A DNA stretch of 64,000 nt from Rothia sp035916755. GTDB lineage: Bacteria; Actinomycetota; Actinomycetes; Actinomycetales; Micrococcaceae. Position numbers and translations under genes: made by a program. The notes below the pieces were generated by a model. That model had not been told where the DNA came from and ran no database searches. It saw nothing but the letters and a program-made list of their open reading frames with translations. The DNA is taken from the NCBI RefSeq assembly GCF_035916755.1, contig NZ_JAYWIX010000003.1, positions 186,001-250,000 of the forward strand. Reading direction: 5' to 3'. Below, piece after piece: positions 20,756 to 29,314 of the stretch (position 1 is its first letter; each line of letters opens with the position of its first letter).

Positions 20756-23497
20756 GTGGGACCCTCAGAAACGAACGATCACGTTTTGAGTGCACTGACC
20801 AACAGCTTCACCGACATTGATCCCGAAGAGACCAGCGAGTGGATTGAGTCTTTCGACGACCTGGTTGAAGCTCACGGCACCGAACGTGCACAGTTCATCG
20901 TGCGCTCACTCATGCAGCGCGCAGGCCAGAAGTCGATCACCGTACCCATGGTGACCACCACTGACTACGTCAACACTATTCCTGTCGACCAGGAACCCGA
21001 ATACCCCGGCGACGAGCAGATTGAACGCCGCTACCGCGCGATGCTGCGCTGGAACGCTGCCATGATGGTTCAGCGTGCCCAGAAGGCCACCATTAGCGTA
21101 GGCGGCCATATCTCCTCCTACGCGGGTGTAGCTACCCTCTACGAAGTAGGTTTCAACCACTTCTTCCGCGGCCGCAACCACCCCGGTGGCGGCGACCAGA
21201 TTTTCTTCCAGGGCCACTCATCCCCCGGCAACTACGCCCGTGCCTTCCTCGAAGGCCGCATCACCGAAGAGCAGCTCGACGGCTTCCGCCAGGAAAAGAC
21301 CAAGCAGGGCACCCACCTGCCCTCCTACCCCCATCCCCGTAACCTGCCTGACTTCTGGCAGTTCCCCACAGTTTCAATGGGCCTTGGTCCCCTGAACGCC
21401 ATCCACCAGGCACAGTTCAACAAGTACCTGCACAACCGCGGCATCAAGGACACTTCAGACCAGCATGTCTGGGCCTTCCTGGGTGACGGTGAAATGGACG
21501 AGCCCGAGTCACGCGGTGCCCTGCAGCTGGCTGCCAACGACAAGCTCGATAACCTGACCTTCGTGGTCAACTGCAACCTGCAGCGCCTGGACGGCCCCGT
21601 TCGCGGTAATGGCAAGATCGTTCAGGAACTTGAAGCCTTCTTCCGCGGCGCAGGCTGGAACGTCATCAAGGTCCTCTGGGGCCGTGAATGGGATTCCCTG
21701 CTCGAGAAGGATAAGTCCGGCGAGCTCGTCCGCATCATGAACGAAACCCGCGACGGTGACTACCAGACCTACAAGGCTGAGTCCGGCGGCTTCATCCGCG
21801 AGCACTTCTTCGGCCAGACCCCTGAGACCAAGGAACTCGTTGCGGACATGACCGACGACGAAATCTGGGCCATGAAGCGCGGCGCTCACGACTACCACAA
21901 GGTTTACTCAGCCTTTAAGGCAGCTGTTGAGCATAAGGGTCAGCCCACCGTCGTTCTTGCTCAGTCTGTTAAGGGTTATGGCCTGGGCGCCTCCTTCGAG
22001 GCCCGCAACGCCACCCACCAGATGAAGAAGCTGTCGATGGAAGACCTGAAGCAGTTCCGCGACCACCTGCGCATCCCTATCTCTGACGAAGAGCTGGAGA
22101 AGGACCTCTACAACCCGCCCTACTACCACCCCGGTAAGGACTCCGAAGAGTACAAGTACCTCATGGCCCGCCGTGAGGAACTGGGCGGCTTCGTCCCCTC
22201 CCGCAAGAACGTCCAGCCCAAGATTACCCTGCCCTCAGACAAGGCCTACAAGGGTGCATTCAAGGGCACCGGTAAGCAGATGGCTGCTACCACCATGACC
22301 TTCGTGCGTCTGCTCAAGGACCTCATGCGTGAGAAGGACTTCGGCCACCGCATCGTGCCCATCATCCCCGATGAGGCCCGCACCTTCGGTATGGACTCCT
22401 ACTTCCCCACCGCCAAGATTTACAACCCCAATGGCCAGAACTACCTGGCTGTTGACCGTGAACTCATGCTGGCCTACAAGGAATCACCCGAGGGCAAGAT
22501 TATTCACGTAGGCATCAACGAGGCTGGCGGTACCGCTGCCTTCACCGCCGTAGGTTCCTCCTACGACACCCACGGCGAACCCATGATTCCCGTCTACATC
22601 TTCTACTCGATGTTCGGCTTCCAGCGCACCGGCGATGCCTTCTGGGCAGCAGCTGACCAGCTGACCCGCGGCTTCATTATGGGCGCAACTGCCGGCCGCA
22701 CCACCCTTACCGGTGAAGGCCTGCAGCACGCAGACGGACACTCACCGATTCTGGCCGGCACCAACCCCGCAGTGATCCACTACGACCCTGCCTACGGTTA
22801 CGAAATCGGCCACATCGTCAAGCGCGGTATCGAGCACATGTACGGTGACAAGGACGAAGACCACAACGTCATGTACTACATCACCGTCTACAACGAGCCC
22901 ATTCAGCATCCCGCTGAACCCGAGAACCTTGACGTTGACGGCCTGCTCGGCGGTATCTACCGCCTGCACGAGGCAAAGAATGACGGCCCCCGCGCCCAGC
23001 TTCTGGCCTCAGGCGTTGCAGTTCCCTGGGCTGAAAAGGCACAGCAGATCCTGGCCGAGGACTGGGGCGTCTCAGCAGACGTCTGGTCAGTTACCTCATG
23101 GACCAACCTGCGCCGCGACGGCCTTGCCGCCGAGCGCGAACTGCTGACTAACCCGTCCGCTACCCCCCGCACCCCCTTCGTTGCCCAGCAGCTTGAAGGT
23201 GCAACCGGCCCCATCGTCGCCGTGTCTGACTATCAGACCGACCTGATGGACGGCATCCGCCAGTTCGTTCCCAACGAATTCGCAACCCTGGGCGCAGACG
23301 GTTTCGGCTTCTCAGACACCCGCGCAGGTGCCCGCCGCTTCTTCAAGATCGACGCCGAGTCCATCGTTGTCCGTACCCTGCAGATGCTGGCTAAGCGAGG
23401 CGAAGTCCCCGCTGACGCACCTGCTAAGGCCTTCGAGAAGTACGACCTGAACAACATCAATGCAGGCACCTCAGGTACCGCCGGTGGCGACGCCTAA
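20756..23497 (+). CDS. aceE: Pyruvate dehydrogenase E1 component, homodimeric type
   Basis: 913 aa from GTG 20756 with AGAGAGG upstream. Thiamine-diphosphate motif 'FLGDGEMDEPESRGAL ... NLTFVVNCNLQR' near residues 240-275, the 'GGHISSYAGVATLYEVGFNH' segment and the transketolase-like domains of the AceE (not PdhAB) family are all present. It decarboxylates pyruvate and reductively acetylates the lipoyl group of E2. In Actinobacteria AceE works with E2 and E3 proteins encoded elsewhere, here not in the window. It is followed by a terminator and then by the fatty-acid synthesis genes that consume its acetyl-CoA. Confidence 0.97.
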   Translation: MGPSETNDHVLSALTNSFTDIDPEETSEWIESFDDLVEAHGTERAQFIVRSLMQRAGQKSITVPMVTTTDYVNTIPVDQEPEYPGDEQIERRYRAMLRWNAAMMVQRAQKATISVGGHISSYAGVATLYEVGFNHFFRGRNHPGGGDQIFFQGHSSPGNYARAFLEGRITEEQLDGFRQEKTKQGTHLPSYPHPRNLPDFWQFPTVSMGLGPLNAIHQAQFNKYLHNRGIKDTSDQHVWAFLGDGEMDEPESRGALQLAANDKLDNLTFVVNCNLQRLDGPVRGNGKIVQELEAFFRGAGWNVIKVLWGREWDSLLEKDKSGELVRIMNETRDGDYQTYKAESGGFIREHFFGQTPETKELVADMTDDEIWAMKRGAHDYHKVYSAFKAAVEHKGQPTVVLAQSVKGYGLGASFEARNATHQMKKLSMEDLKQFRDHLRIPISDEELEKDLYNPPYYHPGKDSEEYKYLMARREELGGFVPSRKNVQPKITLPSDKAYKGAFKGTGKQMAATTMTFVRLLKDLMREKDFGHRIVPIIPDEARTFGMDSYFPTAKIYNPNGQNYLAVDRELMLAYKESPEGKIIHVGINEAGGTAAFTAVGSSYDTHGEPMIPVYIFYSMFGFQRTGDAFWAAADQLTRGFIMGATAGRTTLTGEGLQHADGHSPILAGTNPAVIHYDPAYGYEIGHIVKRGIEHMYGDKDEDHNVMYYITVYNEPIQHPAEPENLDVDGLLGGIYRLHEAKNDGPRAQLLASGVAVPWAEKAQQILAEDWGVSADVWSVTSWTNLRRDGLAAERELLTNPSATPRTPFVAQQLEGATGPIVAVSDYQTDLMDGIRQFVPNEFATLGADGFGFSDTRAGARRFFKIDAESIVVRTLQMLAKRGEVPADAPAKAFEKYDLNNINAGTSGTAGGDA

Positions 23498-23557
23498 GCC
23501 CCTGTGCTGATCAGTTCCTAGCTCACGGCGAGTCCTAGATTCGCGCTGAGTGTAAGG

Positions 23558-23591
23558 GCGGTCCCCACGAGCATCGTGGGGGCCGCTTTTG
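23558..23591 (+). terminator. Terminator of aceE
   Basis: GCGGTCCCCACGA (23558-23570) pairs with TCGTGGGGGCCGC (23573-23585), followed by TTTTGTT. Confidence 0.9.
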
Positions 23592-23680
23592 TTCTGGGCA
23601 GTCTTTGGTCTAGCCTGTCTTACCCTCTAGCTTTCTTGGGCCGAGGCCCTTAGCTGTGAGTTTTCTTGGCTTTTGAGATT

Positions 23681-23692
23681 GCACAGCTGTGC
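23681..23692. promoter_or_regulatory. 12-bp palindrome upstream of fabD
   Basis: GCACAGCTGTGC is a perfect palindrome about 105 bp before the fabD start, in the only long gap of the fatty-acid cluster. It is a candidate operator; no known consensus is claimed. Confidence 0.3.
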
Positions 23693-23794
23693 CGTCCCAG
23701 CTGGCCTGCTAACAGGAGTAGGATAGTTATTTGAACAAAGCGCTAGAAACTTTCAAGTTCTAGGTCTCACACTCTATTTTCAAGGCGGTTACGC

Positions 23795-24706
23795 GTGATA
23801 GCACTGGTGTGCCCCGGCCAGGGGTCGCAGAAGCCCGGGTTCCTCTCAAACTGGTTAGACATCGACGGGGTACGCCCCCACCTCGAGCGTCTCTCTGAGG
23901 CTGCAGAGCTTGACCTGGTTCATTACGGCACCGAGGCCGATGAGGAAACCATCAAGGACACCACTATTGCCCAGCCTCTGATTGTGGCAGCTGGTCTTGT
24001 TACCGGTCGCCTAGCCCAGAAGGCGCTGGAGGGTCAGAAGCTGGTTTTTGCCGGTCACTCGGTAGGTGAAATTACCGCTGCAGCCCTAGCCGGTGTGCTC
24101 ACCGAAGAGGACGCTATGCGTTTTATCAAGGTGCGAGCCGACGGCATGGCTCAGGCAGCTGCCGCTACTCCCACCGGCATGGCCGCCGTTCTCGGTGGAG
24201 TTGAGGACGCCGTCCGCGCCGCTATCGCCGAAGCCAACCTCACTGCCGCTAACTCGAACGGCGGCGGGCAGATTGTAGCCGCTGGTTCCCTCGATGCTCT
24301 TGCAGCTTTCGCCGAAAACCCGCCCGCCAGAAGCCGCGTGATTCCGCTGAAGGTAGCTGGTGCCTTCCATACCGACTACATGGCAGCAGCCCAGGGGCCC
24401 CTGGCAGACTTTGCGGCAGGCCTCTCCCCCGCAGAACCGACTGCTGAGCTGCTCTCAAACTTCGACGGCCAGCCTGTTGCCTCGGGGACAGCGGCCCTTG
24501 AATCGCTGGTTGCCCAGGTGACCCGCCCCGTCCGCTGGGATTTGTGCATGGCAACCCTCGCGGAGCGGGAAGTTACCCGCTTGGTTGAGGTTGCTCCCGC
24601 CGGTACCCTCGTGGGTCTGGCCAAGCGCGGTATGCGCGGCACACCAGCGTCCGCCATCAACACCCCCGATGACCTTGCCGCCCTAGCCCAGGCTCTCCAG
24701 GCCTAA
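23795..24706 (+). CDS. fabD: Malonyl-CoA:ACP transacylase
   Basis: 303 aa starting at GTG 23795 (MIALVCPGQGSQKPGF). GQGSQ oxyanion motif at residues 8-12, nucleophile S89 in GHSVGE, an Arg in 'IKVRADGM' and the catalytic His in 'VAGAFHTDYM'. It loads malonyl groups onto AcpP for type II fatty acid synthesis. First gene of fabD-fabH-acpP-fabF; fabH begins 23 nt after it with its own ribosome site (GAAAGGA). No PucR/FasR-type regulator lies between aceE and fabD, where one is expected in many Actinobacteria. Confidence 0.95.
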   Translation: MIALVCPGQGSQKPGFLSNWLDIDGVRPHLERLSEAAELDLVHYGTEADEETIKDTTIAQPLIVAAGLVTGRLAQKALEGQKLVFAGHSVGEITAAALAGVLTEEDAMRFIKVRADGMAQAAAATPTGMAAVLGGVEDAVRAAIAEANLTAANSNGGGQIVAAGSLDALAAFAENPPARSRVIPLKVAGAFHTDYMAAAQGPLADFAAGLSPAEPTAELLSNFDGQPVASGTAALESLVAQVTRPVRWDLCMATLAEREVTRLVEVAPAGTLVGLAKRGMRGTPASAINTPDDLAALAQALQA

Positions 24707-24729
24707 AGTTTTCCCGAAAGGACTTCACG

Positions 24730-25755
24730 ATGCCTACTCTCAAGCAGGTTGAGCCCAACCGCTACTCCCGTATTCTGGGCTACGGTGCTGCCCGCCCCGA
24801 CCTGATCGTCACTAACGATGATATTGCCGGCCCGATTGATTCCTCAGATGAATGGATTGTTCAGCGCACCGGTATTAAGACCCGCCACCGTGCTTCAGAA
24901 AAGATTTCTGTAACAGACCTTGCAGTAGGAGCTGCACAGGACGCCCTGGCCGCCTCAGGTGTGCAGGGTGAAGAGCTGGACGCCGTCATCGTCGCCACCA
25001 TCTCCCACCCCTACGCAACCCCCGCCCTCGCAACCCTGGTAGCTGAAGCTGTGGGGTCCAAGGCGCCCGCTTACGATATTTCGGCAGCCTGTGCAGGCTT
25101 CTGCTACGGCATTGCCCAGGCGGACGCCCTGGTGCGCTCCGGCACCGCCCAGAAGGTTCTGGTCATCGGCGTTGAAAAGCTCTCAGACTTCATCGATAGC
25201 ACCGAACGTACTATTTCCTTCCTGCTCGGTGACGGTGCTGGTGCGGCAGTCGTAGGTGCTTCCGATGAGCCCGGAATTGGCCCCACTATCTGGGGTTCGG
25301 ACGGCGAGCGCTGGGACGCTGTGGGCATGACCCATTCCATGCTTGATATCCGCAACCGTGATTTTGTGGCTAACCCGGTACAGGAGGGCGAGAAGCTGTG
25401 GCCGACCCTGCGTCAGGACGGTCAGGCGGTCTTCCGTTGGGCTGTGTGGGAGATGGCTAAGGTCGCGCAGAAGGCTCTCGATGCTGCCGGTATTACCGCA
25501 GATGACCTGGGGGCGCTGGTGACTCACCAGGCCAACATGCGCATTATCGACCAGATGGTGAAAACCCTGAAGCTGCCCGAGAGCGTTGTGGTGGCCCGCG
25601 ATATCGAGTGTGCAGGTAACACCTCTGCTGCTTCGGTTCCGCTTGCTGCCCACCAGCTGCTCCAGGACAACCCCGACCTCTCTGGCAAGTTTGCCCTGCA
25701 GATTGGTTTCGGTGCGGGTCTGGCCTACGCGGCTCAGGTTGTTGTGTTCCCCTAA
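24730..25755 (+). CDS. fabH: 3-oxoacyl-ACP synthase III
   Basis: 341 aa. The Cys-His-Asn triad is complete: C121 in 'SAACAGFCYG', His in 'LVTHQANMRI' and Asn in 'CAGNTSAASVP'. The C-terminal 'QIGFGAGLAYAAQVVVF' is the usual end of FabH. It condenses an acyl-CoA primer with malonyl-ACP; in Micrococcaceae branched primers are expected from known membrane lipids, an inference not visible here. Compare the distinct thiolase-fold enzyme at 61907. Confidence 0.95.
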   Translation: MPTLKQVEPNRYSRILGYGAARPDLIVTNDDIAGPIDSSDEWIVQRTGIKTRHRASEKISVTDLAVGAAQDALAASGVQGEELDAVIVATISHPYATPALATLVAEAVGSKAPAYDISAACAGFCYGIAQADALVRSGTAQKVLVIGVEKLSDFIDSTERTISFLLGDGAGAAVVGASDEPGIGPTIWGSDGERWDAVGMTHSMLDIRNRDFVANPVQEGEKLWPTLRQDGQAVFRWAVWEMAKVAQKALDAAGITADDLGALVTHQANMRIIDQMVKTLKLPESVVVARDIECAGNTSAASVPLAAHQLLQDNPDLSGKFALQIGFGAGLAYAAQVVVFP

Positions 25756-25989
25756 CCTGCTCTGAGCAGCGTCGGCGGAGCGGGCGTCCGCACCGTATTT
25801 TGACAAAATGTTAGATTTATTTCAAAAATTAGGTGGCGTCACAGCTTAGCTTTGTGCAGGCTAGGGGCTACACTCAATTTTGGAAGCTAAAGCGGGTTCT
25901 GCCCGCTTAACCCTCAACCGCTGCGCGCCCCTGCGCGGTGAGTTACAACTGTGGCCCCACGCCACTCATACTAAGACGAAGGAGCCATC

Positions 25990-26229
25990 ATGGCAGATCA
26001 GAACGAAATCCTCGCAGGTCTTGCAGAAATCGTGAACGAAGAGACCGGTGTAGAGGTTGAGGACGTCCAGCTCGAGAAGTCCTTCACCGAAGACCTGGAC
26101 ATCGACTCCATCTCAATGATGACCATCGTTGTGAACGCTGAGGAAAAGTTCGGCGTTACCATTCCCGACGAAGAGGTCAAGAACCTGAAGACCGTCGGCG
26201 ACGCTGTTAACTTCATCGCTAACGCCTAA
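25990..26229 (+). CDS. acpP: Acyl carrier protein
   Basis: 79 aa, very acidic. The phosphopantetheine attachment serine is S40 in LDIDSISMM. Start ATG 25990 is preceded by GAAGGAG. The 234-bp gap after fabH contains an AT-rich patch (25800-25835) and probably an extra promoter, which would give the high expression this carrier needs. It is followed by a strong hairpin before fabF. Confidence 0.96.
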   Translation: MADQNEILAGLAEIVNEETGVEVEDVQLEKSFTEDLDIDSISMMTIVVNAEEKFGVTIPDEEVKNLKTVGDAVNFIANA

Positions 26230-26240
26230 GTCGCGTTGAC

Positions 26241-26279
26241 CAGGTTGGGCACGGTCTTATCGTGCCCAACCTGCTTTTT
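26241..26279 (+). terminator. Terminator/attenuator between acpP and fabF
   Basis: CAGGTTGGGCACG (26241-26253) pairs perfectly with CGTGCCCAACCTG (26261-26273), followed by CTTTTTA. Readthrough would still reach fabF 44 nt on, so it may set acpP above fabF. Confidence 0.9.
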
Positions 26280-26322
26280 ATTCTTTACCCCCAACCCAAG
26301 ACTGTATTCGAAGGAATCAAGC

Positions 26323-27594
26323 ATGACTCGTAAAGTTGTGGTCACCGGCCTCGGCGCCACCACCCCCATCGGTGGGGATGTTCCGACGACCTGGGAAAAT
26401 GCGCTTGCAGGTGTCTCAGGCATCACCACTATTGAAGAGCCCTGGGTTGAGGAATTCGACCTGCCGGTTTCGATTGCTGGCCGTGTGGCTGTAGACGCTG
26501 TTGAGTCGGGCCGTCTGACCAAGGTTGAGGCTAAGCGCCTGGACCCCTCGGGCCAGCTGGCTTTGGTTGCTGCGCGCGAGGCCTGGGAGGACGCCGGTTT
26601 TAGCGGCCCTGATGCTGAGACTGCCGAAGAGTGTGATTCGCGGCGGACCGCTGTTGCTTTTGGTACCGGTATCGGTGGTGTGTGGACTCTGCTTGATGCC
26701 TGGGATACTCTGCGTGAGAAGGGCCCGCGCCGTATGCTGCCCATGACGGTTCCCATGCTGATGCCCAACTCAAATGCTGCTGCGGTTTCTATGAACCTGA
26801 AGGCCCGTGGCGCTGCGCAGACCGTGGTGTCCGCCTGTGCTTCGTCGACCGAGGCTTTGGAGCTGGGCCTGATGCTGATTCGCTCGGGTAAGGCCGATGT
26901 GGTGATTGCCGGTGGTTCTGAGGCCGCGATTCACCCCATGACGATTGGCGCTTTTGCGAAGATGCAGGCCCTGTCGACCCGCAACGATGACCCTGCTGGT
27001 GCTTCCCGCCCCTACGACACCGGCCGCGACGGTTTTGTGATGGGTGAGGGCGGTGCTGCGCTGATTCTCGAATCTGAGGAGCACGCGCTGGCCCGTGGTG
27101 CCCGTATCTACGCGGAGCTGGCTGGCACCGGTGTCTCAGCGGACGCCCACCATATCACCGCTCCCGACCCGGCTGCTCTGGGTGCTACCCGCGCCCTGCA
27201 GGAGGCTCTGACCGATGGCGGTATTTCTCCCGAGCAGGTAGTGCACGTCAATGCGCACGCAACCTCTACTCCCGTGGGTGATATCCCCGAGTCCCTGGCT
27301 CTGCGTGAGGTCTTCGGGGAGCACACCGGCAAGGTAGCTGTATCTGCAACCAAGTCAATGACCGGTCACCTGCTCGGCGGTGCCGGTGCTCTTGAGGCTG
27401 TGCTGACTGTTCTTGCGATTTACCACCGTAAAGCTCCCTGCACCATTAACCTGGAGAATAAGGACCCCGAGATTGACCTCGACGTTGTTACGGAGGCTCG
27501 GGACCTTCCTGCCGGTGAGATTGTTGCTGTCTCGAACTCCTTTGGCTTTGGTGGCCACAACGCTGTAGCGGCTTTCCGTAGCGTCAGCAACTAG
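26323..27594 (+). CDS. fabF: 3-oxoacyl-ACP synthase II
   Basis: 423 aa from ATG 26323 with GAAGGA upstream; the frame further upstream runs through the terminator and is not used. Catalytic C172 in 'VSACASSTEA', the two His in 'VNAHATSTPVGD' and 'MTGHLLGGAG', and Lys in 'ATKSMTGH' complete the KAS II site. It elongates acyl-ACP in type II fatty acid synthesis. Last gene of the cluster, closed by a bidirectional terminator. Confidence 0.95.
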   Translation: MTRKVVVTGLGATTPIGGDVPTTWENALAGVSGITTIEEPWVEEFDLPVSIAGRVAVDAVESGRLTKVEAKRLDPSGQLALVAAREAWEDAGFSGPDAETAEECDSRRTAVAFGTGIGGVWTLLDAWDTLREKGPRRMLPMTVPMLMPNSNAAAVSMNLKARGAAQTVVSACASSTEALELGLMLIRSGKADVVIAGGSEAAIHPMTIGAFAKMQALSTRNDDPAGASRPYDTGRDGFVMGEGGAALILESEEHALARGARIYAELAGTGVSADAHHITAPDPAALGATRALQEALTDGGISPEQVVHVNAHATSTPVGDIPESLALREVFGEHTGKVAVSATKSMTGHLLGGAGALEAVLTVLAIYHRKAPCTINLENKDPEIDLDVVTEARDLPAGEIVAVSNSFGFGGHNAVAAFRSVSN

Positions 27595-27620
27595 CACCGT
27601 GCTGGTCTAGCCTGTGAGAA

Positions 27621-27665
27621 AGGGCCTTTCTGTGCGAACTCTGGTTCGGGCAGAAGGGCCCTTTG
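27621..27665. terminator. Bidirectional terminator between fabF and the DUF3145 gene
   Basis: AGGGCCTTTCTG (27621-27632) and CAGAAGGGCCCT (27651-27662) form a stem with an inner GAAC/GTTC helix; T or A runs flank it both ways. Confidence 0.8.
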
Positions 27666-27692
27666 CTGTGCTCTGGGGCTGGTGCTCTTGCC

Positions 27693-28244
27693 TTAGGCCC
27701 GGAGCCTGACGGTAGCGCTGGTCGATGAGGCGTTAGGACGCAGGGGCTCAAGTTCGTCGTCCCAGGGCTGGCCAACAGCGGCAGAGAACTGCCGGTAGAG
27801 TTCATCGAAATTGCCGGCTGCCTTTTCGAAGGCATAGCGGATGCGGTCTTCGGTCACGGTGAAGTTGCCCTGTAGGTCTATCGGTAGGGTACAGATGCCG
27901 AGTTCTGGGGTGTGCATGATGCGTAAGGCGTCGGAGGTTGCGGTGCGGCGCTCGGTGACCTCAAAATAGCTGCCCTTGAAGTGCCGCAGGGTGGAGGCGA
28001 TGAGGGCTGCTCCCCCGCTGTTGCCCTGCCAGCTGATATCTGCACGGTGGTAGCCCGGTTTCTGGGGCTGGGCTTGCCAGGTGGGGGTCAGCCGGTAGGC
28101 AGTGAGATTTTCAAGAGCCCAGGTAACGTGGCTTGTGAGGGCTGAGGGGATAGCCAGCAGAAAGATAAAACCACCGGTAGGGTTGCCGATAGTCTCTGGT
28201 GGAAGGGGGACGGGCTGGCCGGTCTTTTCTGCTGGTGAAAACAT
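27693..28244 (-). CDS. DUF3145-family protein
   Basis: 183 aa. 'GGFIFLLAIPSALTSHVTWALE', 'ADISWQGNSGGAALIASTLR', 'YFEVTE', 'MHTPELGICTLPIDLQGNFT' and 'EDRIRYAFEKA' are the conserved blocks of DUF3145, a family seen in Actinobacteria, usually beside the fatty-acid synthase operon as it is here. No enzymatic motif is evident. The C-terminal 30 residues contain WDDELEPLRP, which is also typical. Function unknown; context suggests a link with lipid metabolism. Confidence 0.85.
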   Translation of the reverse strand: MFSPAEKTGQPVPLPPETIGNPTGGFIFLLAIPSALTSHVTWALENLTAYRLTPTWQAQPQKPGYHRADISWQGNSGGAALIASTLRHFKGSYFEVTERRTATSDALRIMHTPELGICTLPIDLQGNFTVTEDRIRYAFEKAAGNFDELYRQFSAAVGQPWDDELEPLRPNASSTSATVRLRA

Positions 28245-28275
28245 GGTCTTCCCATCCTATACCTTCTGCCTTACC

Positions 28276-29271
28276 TTAGGCCCGAGGGTGAGCCCTGCTA
28301 TAGGCCTGGGCAAGACGATCTACCGAGACGTGGGTGTAGACCTGGGTGGTTGCTAAAGAACTGTGCCCGAGAAACTCTTGGACGGCTCTGATGTCTGCTC
28401 CCCCATCGACCATGTGGGTTGCTGCTGTATGGCGGAAGACGTGGGCGCCTGTGGCTTCGGTGTCGTCCAAGGTACCCAGGAGGGTGGTGAGGTCTTGGCG
28501 AATCTGCCGGGGATTGGCGCGTTTCCCCTGGGGGCCGATGAAGAGGGCGTGTTGAGCCGGGGCGCTTTTAGCTGTCTCTGTCTCGGGAAGCCACTGCGGG
28601 CGTCCTGCCACAACCCACCGGTTGAGGGCCTGCATAGCCTGGGCCCCGAAGGGCACGACCCGCTCTTTATTGCCCTTACCCAACACGCGCAGGGTTCGCT
28701 GTTTACGGTCAATGCTTGCTAGGTCTAGACCGGTGAGTTCTGAGATGCGCAACCCGCTGGCGTAGAGTAGCTCCACCACCGCTTGAAGACGCAGGAGCCG
28801 GGCATCTCGCGGGGCCTGCTCCAGAGCTGCTGTCAGGGTTGTGGTGAGCGCCTGCATCTGGGCTTCGCTGAGTACCGAGGGCAGGTGGTTGCTCTTCTTG
28901 GGGGTAGTGAGTTTGAGTGCCGGGTTGGCTTGGATGAGTTCTTCTTCCTCCGCCCAAGTGAAGAAAGTCCGCAAGGACGAGGTCCGCCGGGCCATAGAGC
29001 TCCGGGCAGCCTGTTTGCGGTGATGGTAGGCTAGCCAGTCTCGAATGACGTCAAGGGTGATGTGAGAGAGGTGGGTGGTGCCGTGCCGGCGAGCGTGGGC
29101 AAAGAAATCAGTGAGATCGGAAACATAGGCCCGAATTGTTTGGGGTGAGCGGTGGAGCTCGTAGGTGAGGTAGCGTTCAAAGGCTTCAAGGGCTCGTACG
29201 AACTCTCGGTCTTCATCGACCGTGGAGGCCCCGATTTTGAGGGTGGTGGGTAGCTGGTCTGCAGGGTGCAC
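28276..29271 (-). CDS. xerC: Tyrosine recombinase XerC
   Basis: 331 aa from GTG 29269-29271. A SAM-like N-terminal domain (FERYLTYELHRSPQTIRAYV) is followed by the catalytic domain with R175 (GLRISEL), K199 (LGKGNKER), H277 and R280 (HVFRHTAA), H303 (LGHSS) and Y312 (VYTHV). XerC acts with XerD at dif to resolve chromosome dimers. The neighbourhood (dprA upstream) is the usual one for the housekeeping gene, unlike the element integrase at 5019. An in-frame 10-residue insert (PETETAKSAP) sits in the catalytic domain. Confidence 0.93.
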   Translation of the reverse strand: MHPADQLPTTLKIGASTVDEDREFVRALEAFERYLTYELHRSPQTIRAYVSDLTDFFAHARRHGTTHLSHITLDVIRDWLAYHHRKQAARSSMARRTSSLRTFFTWAEEEELIQANPALKLTTPKKSNHLPSVLSEAQMQALTTTLTAALEQAPRDARLLRLQAVVELLYASGLRISELTGLDLASIDRKQRTLRVLGKGNKERVVPFGAQAMQALNRWVVAGRPQWLPETETAKSAPAQHALFIGPQGKRANPRQIRQDLTTLLGTLDDTEATGAHVFRHTAATHMVDGGADIRAVQEFLGHSSLATTQVYTHVSVDRLAQAYSRAHPRA

Positions 29272-29314
29272 CGTACCGTTCCTTTCTACCGGTGGCTGAG
29301 CTCAGGTCTTCATT

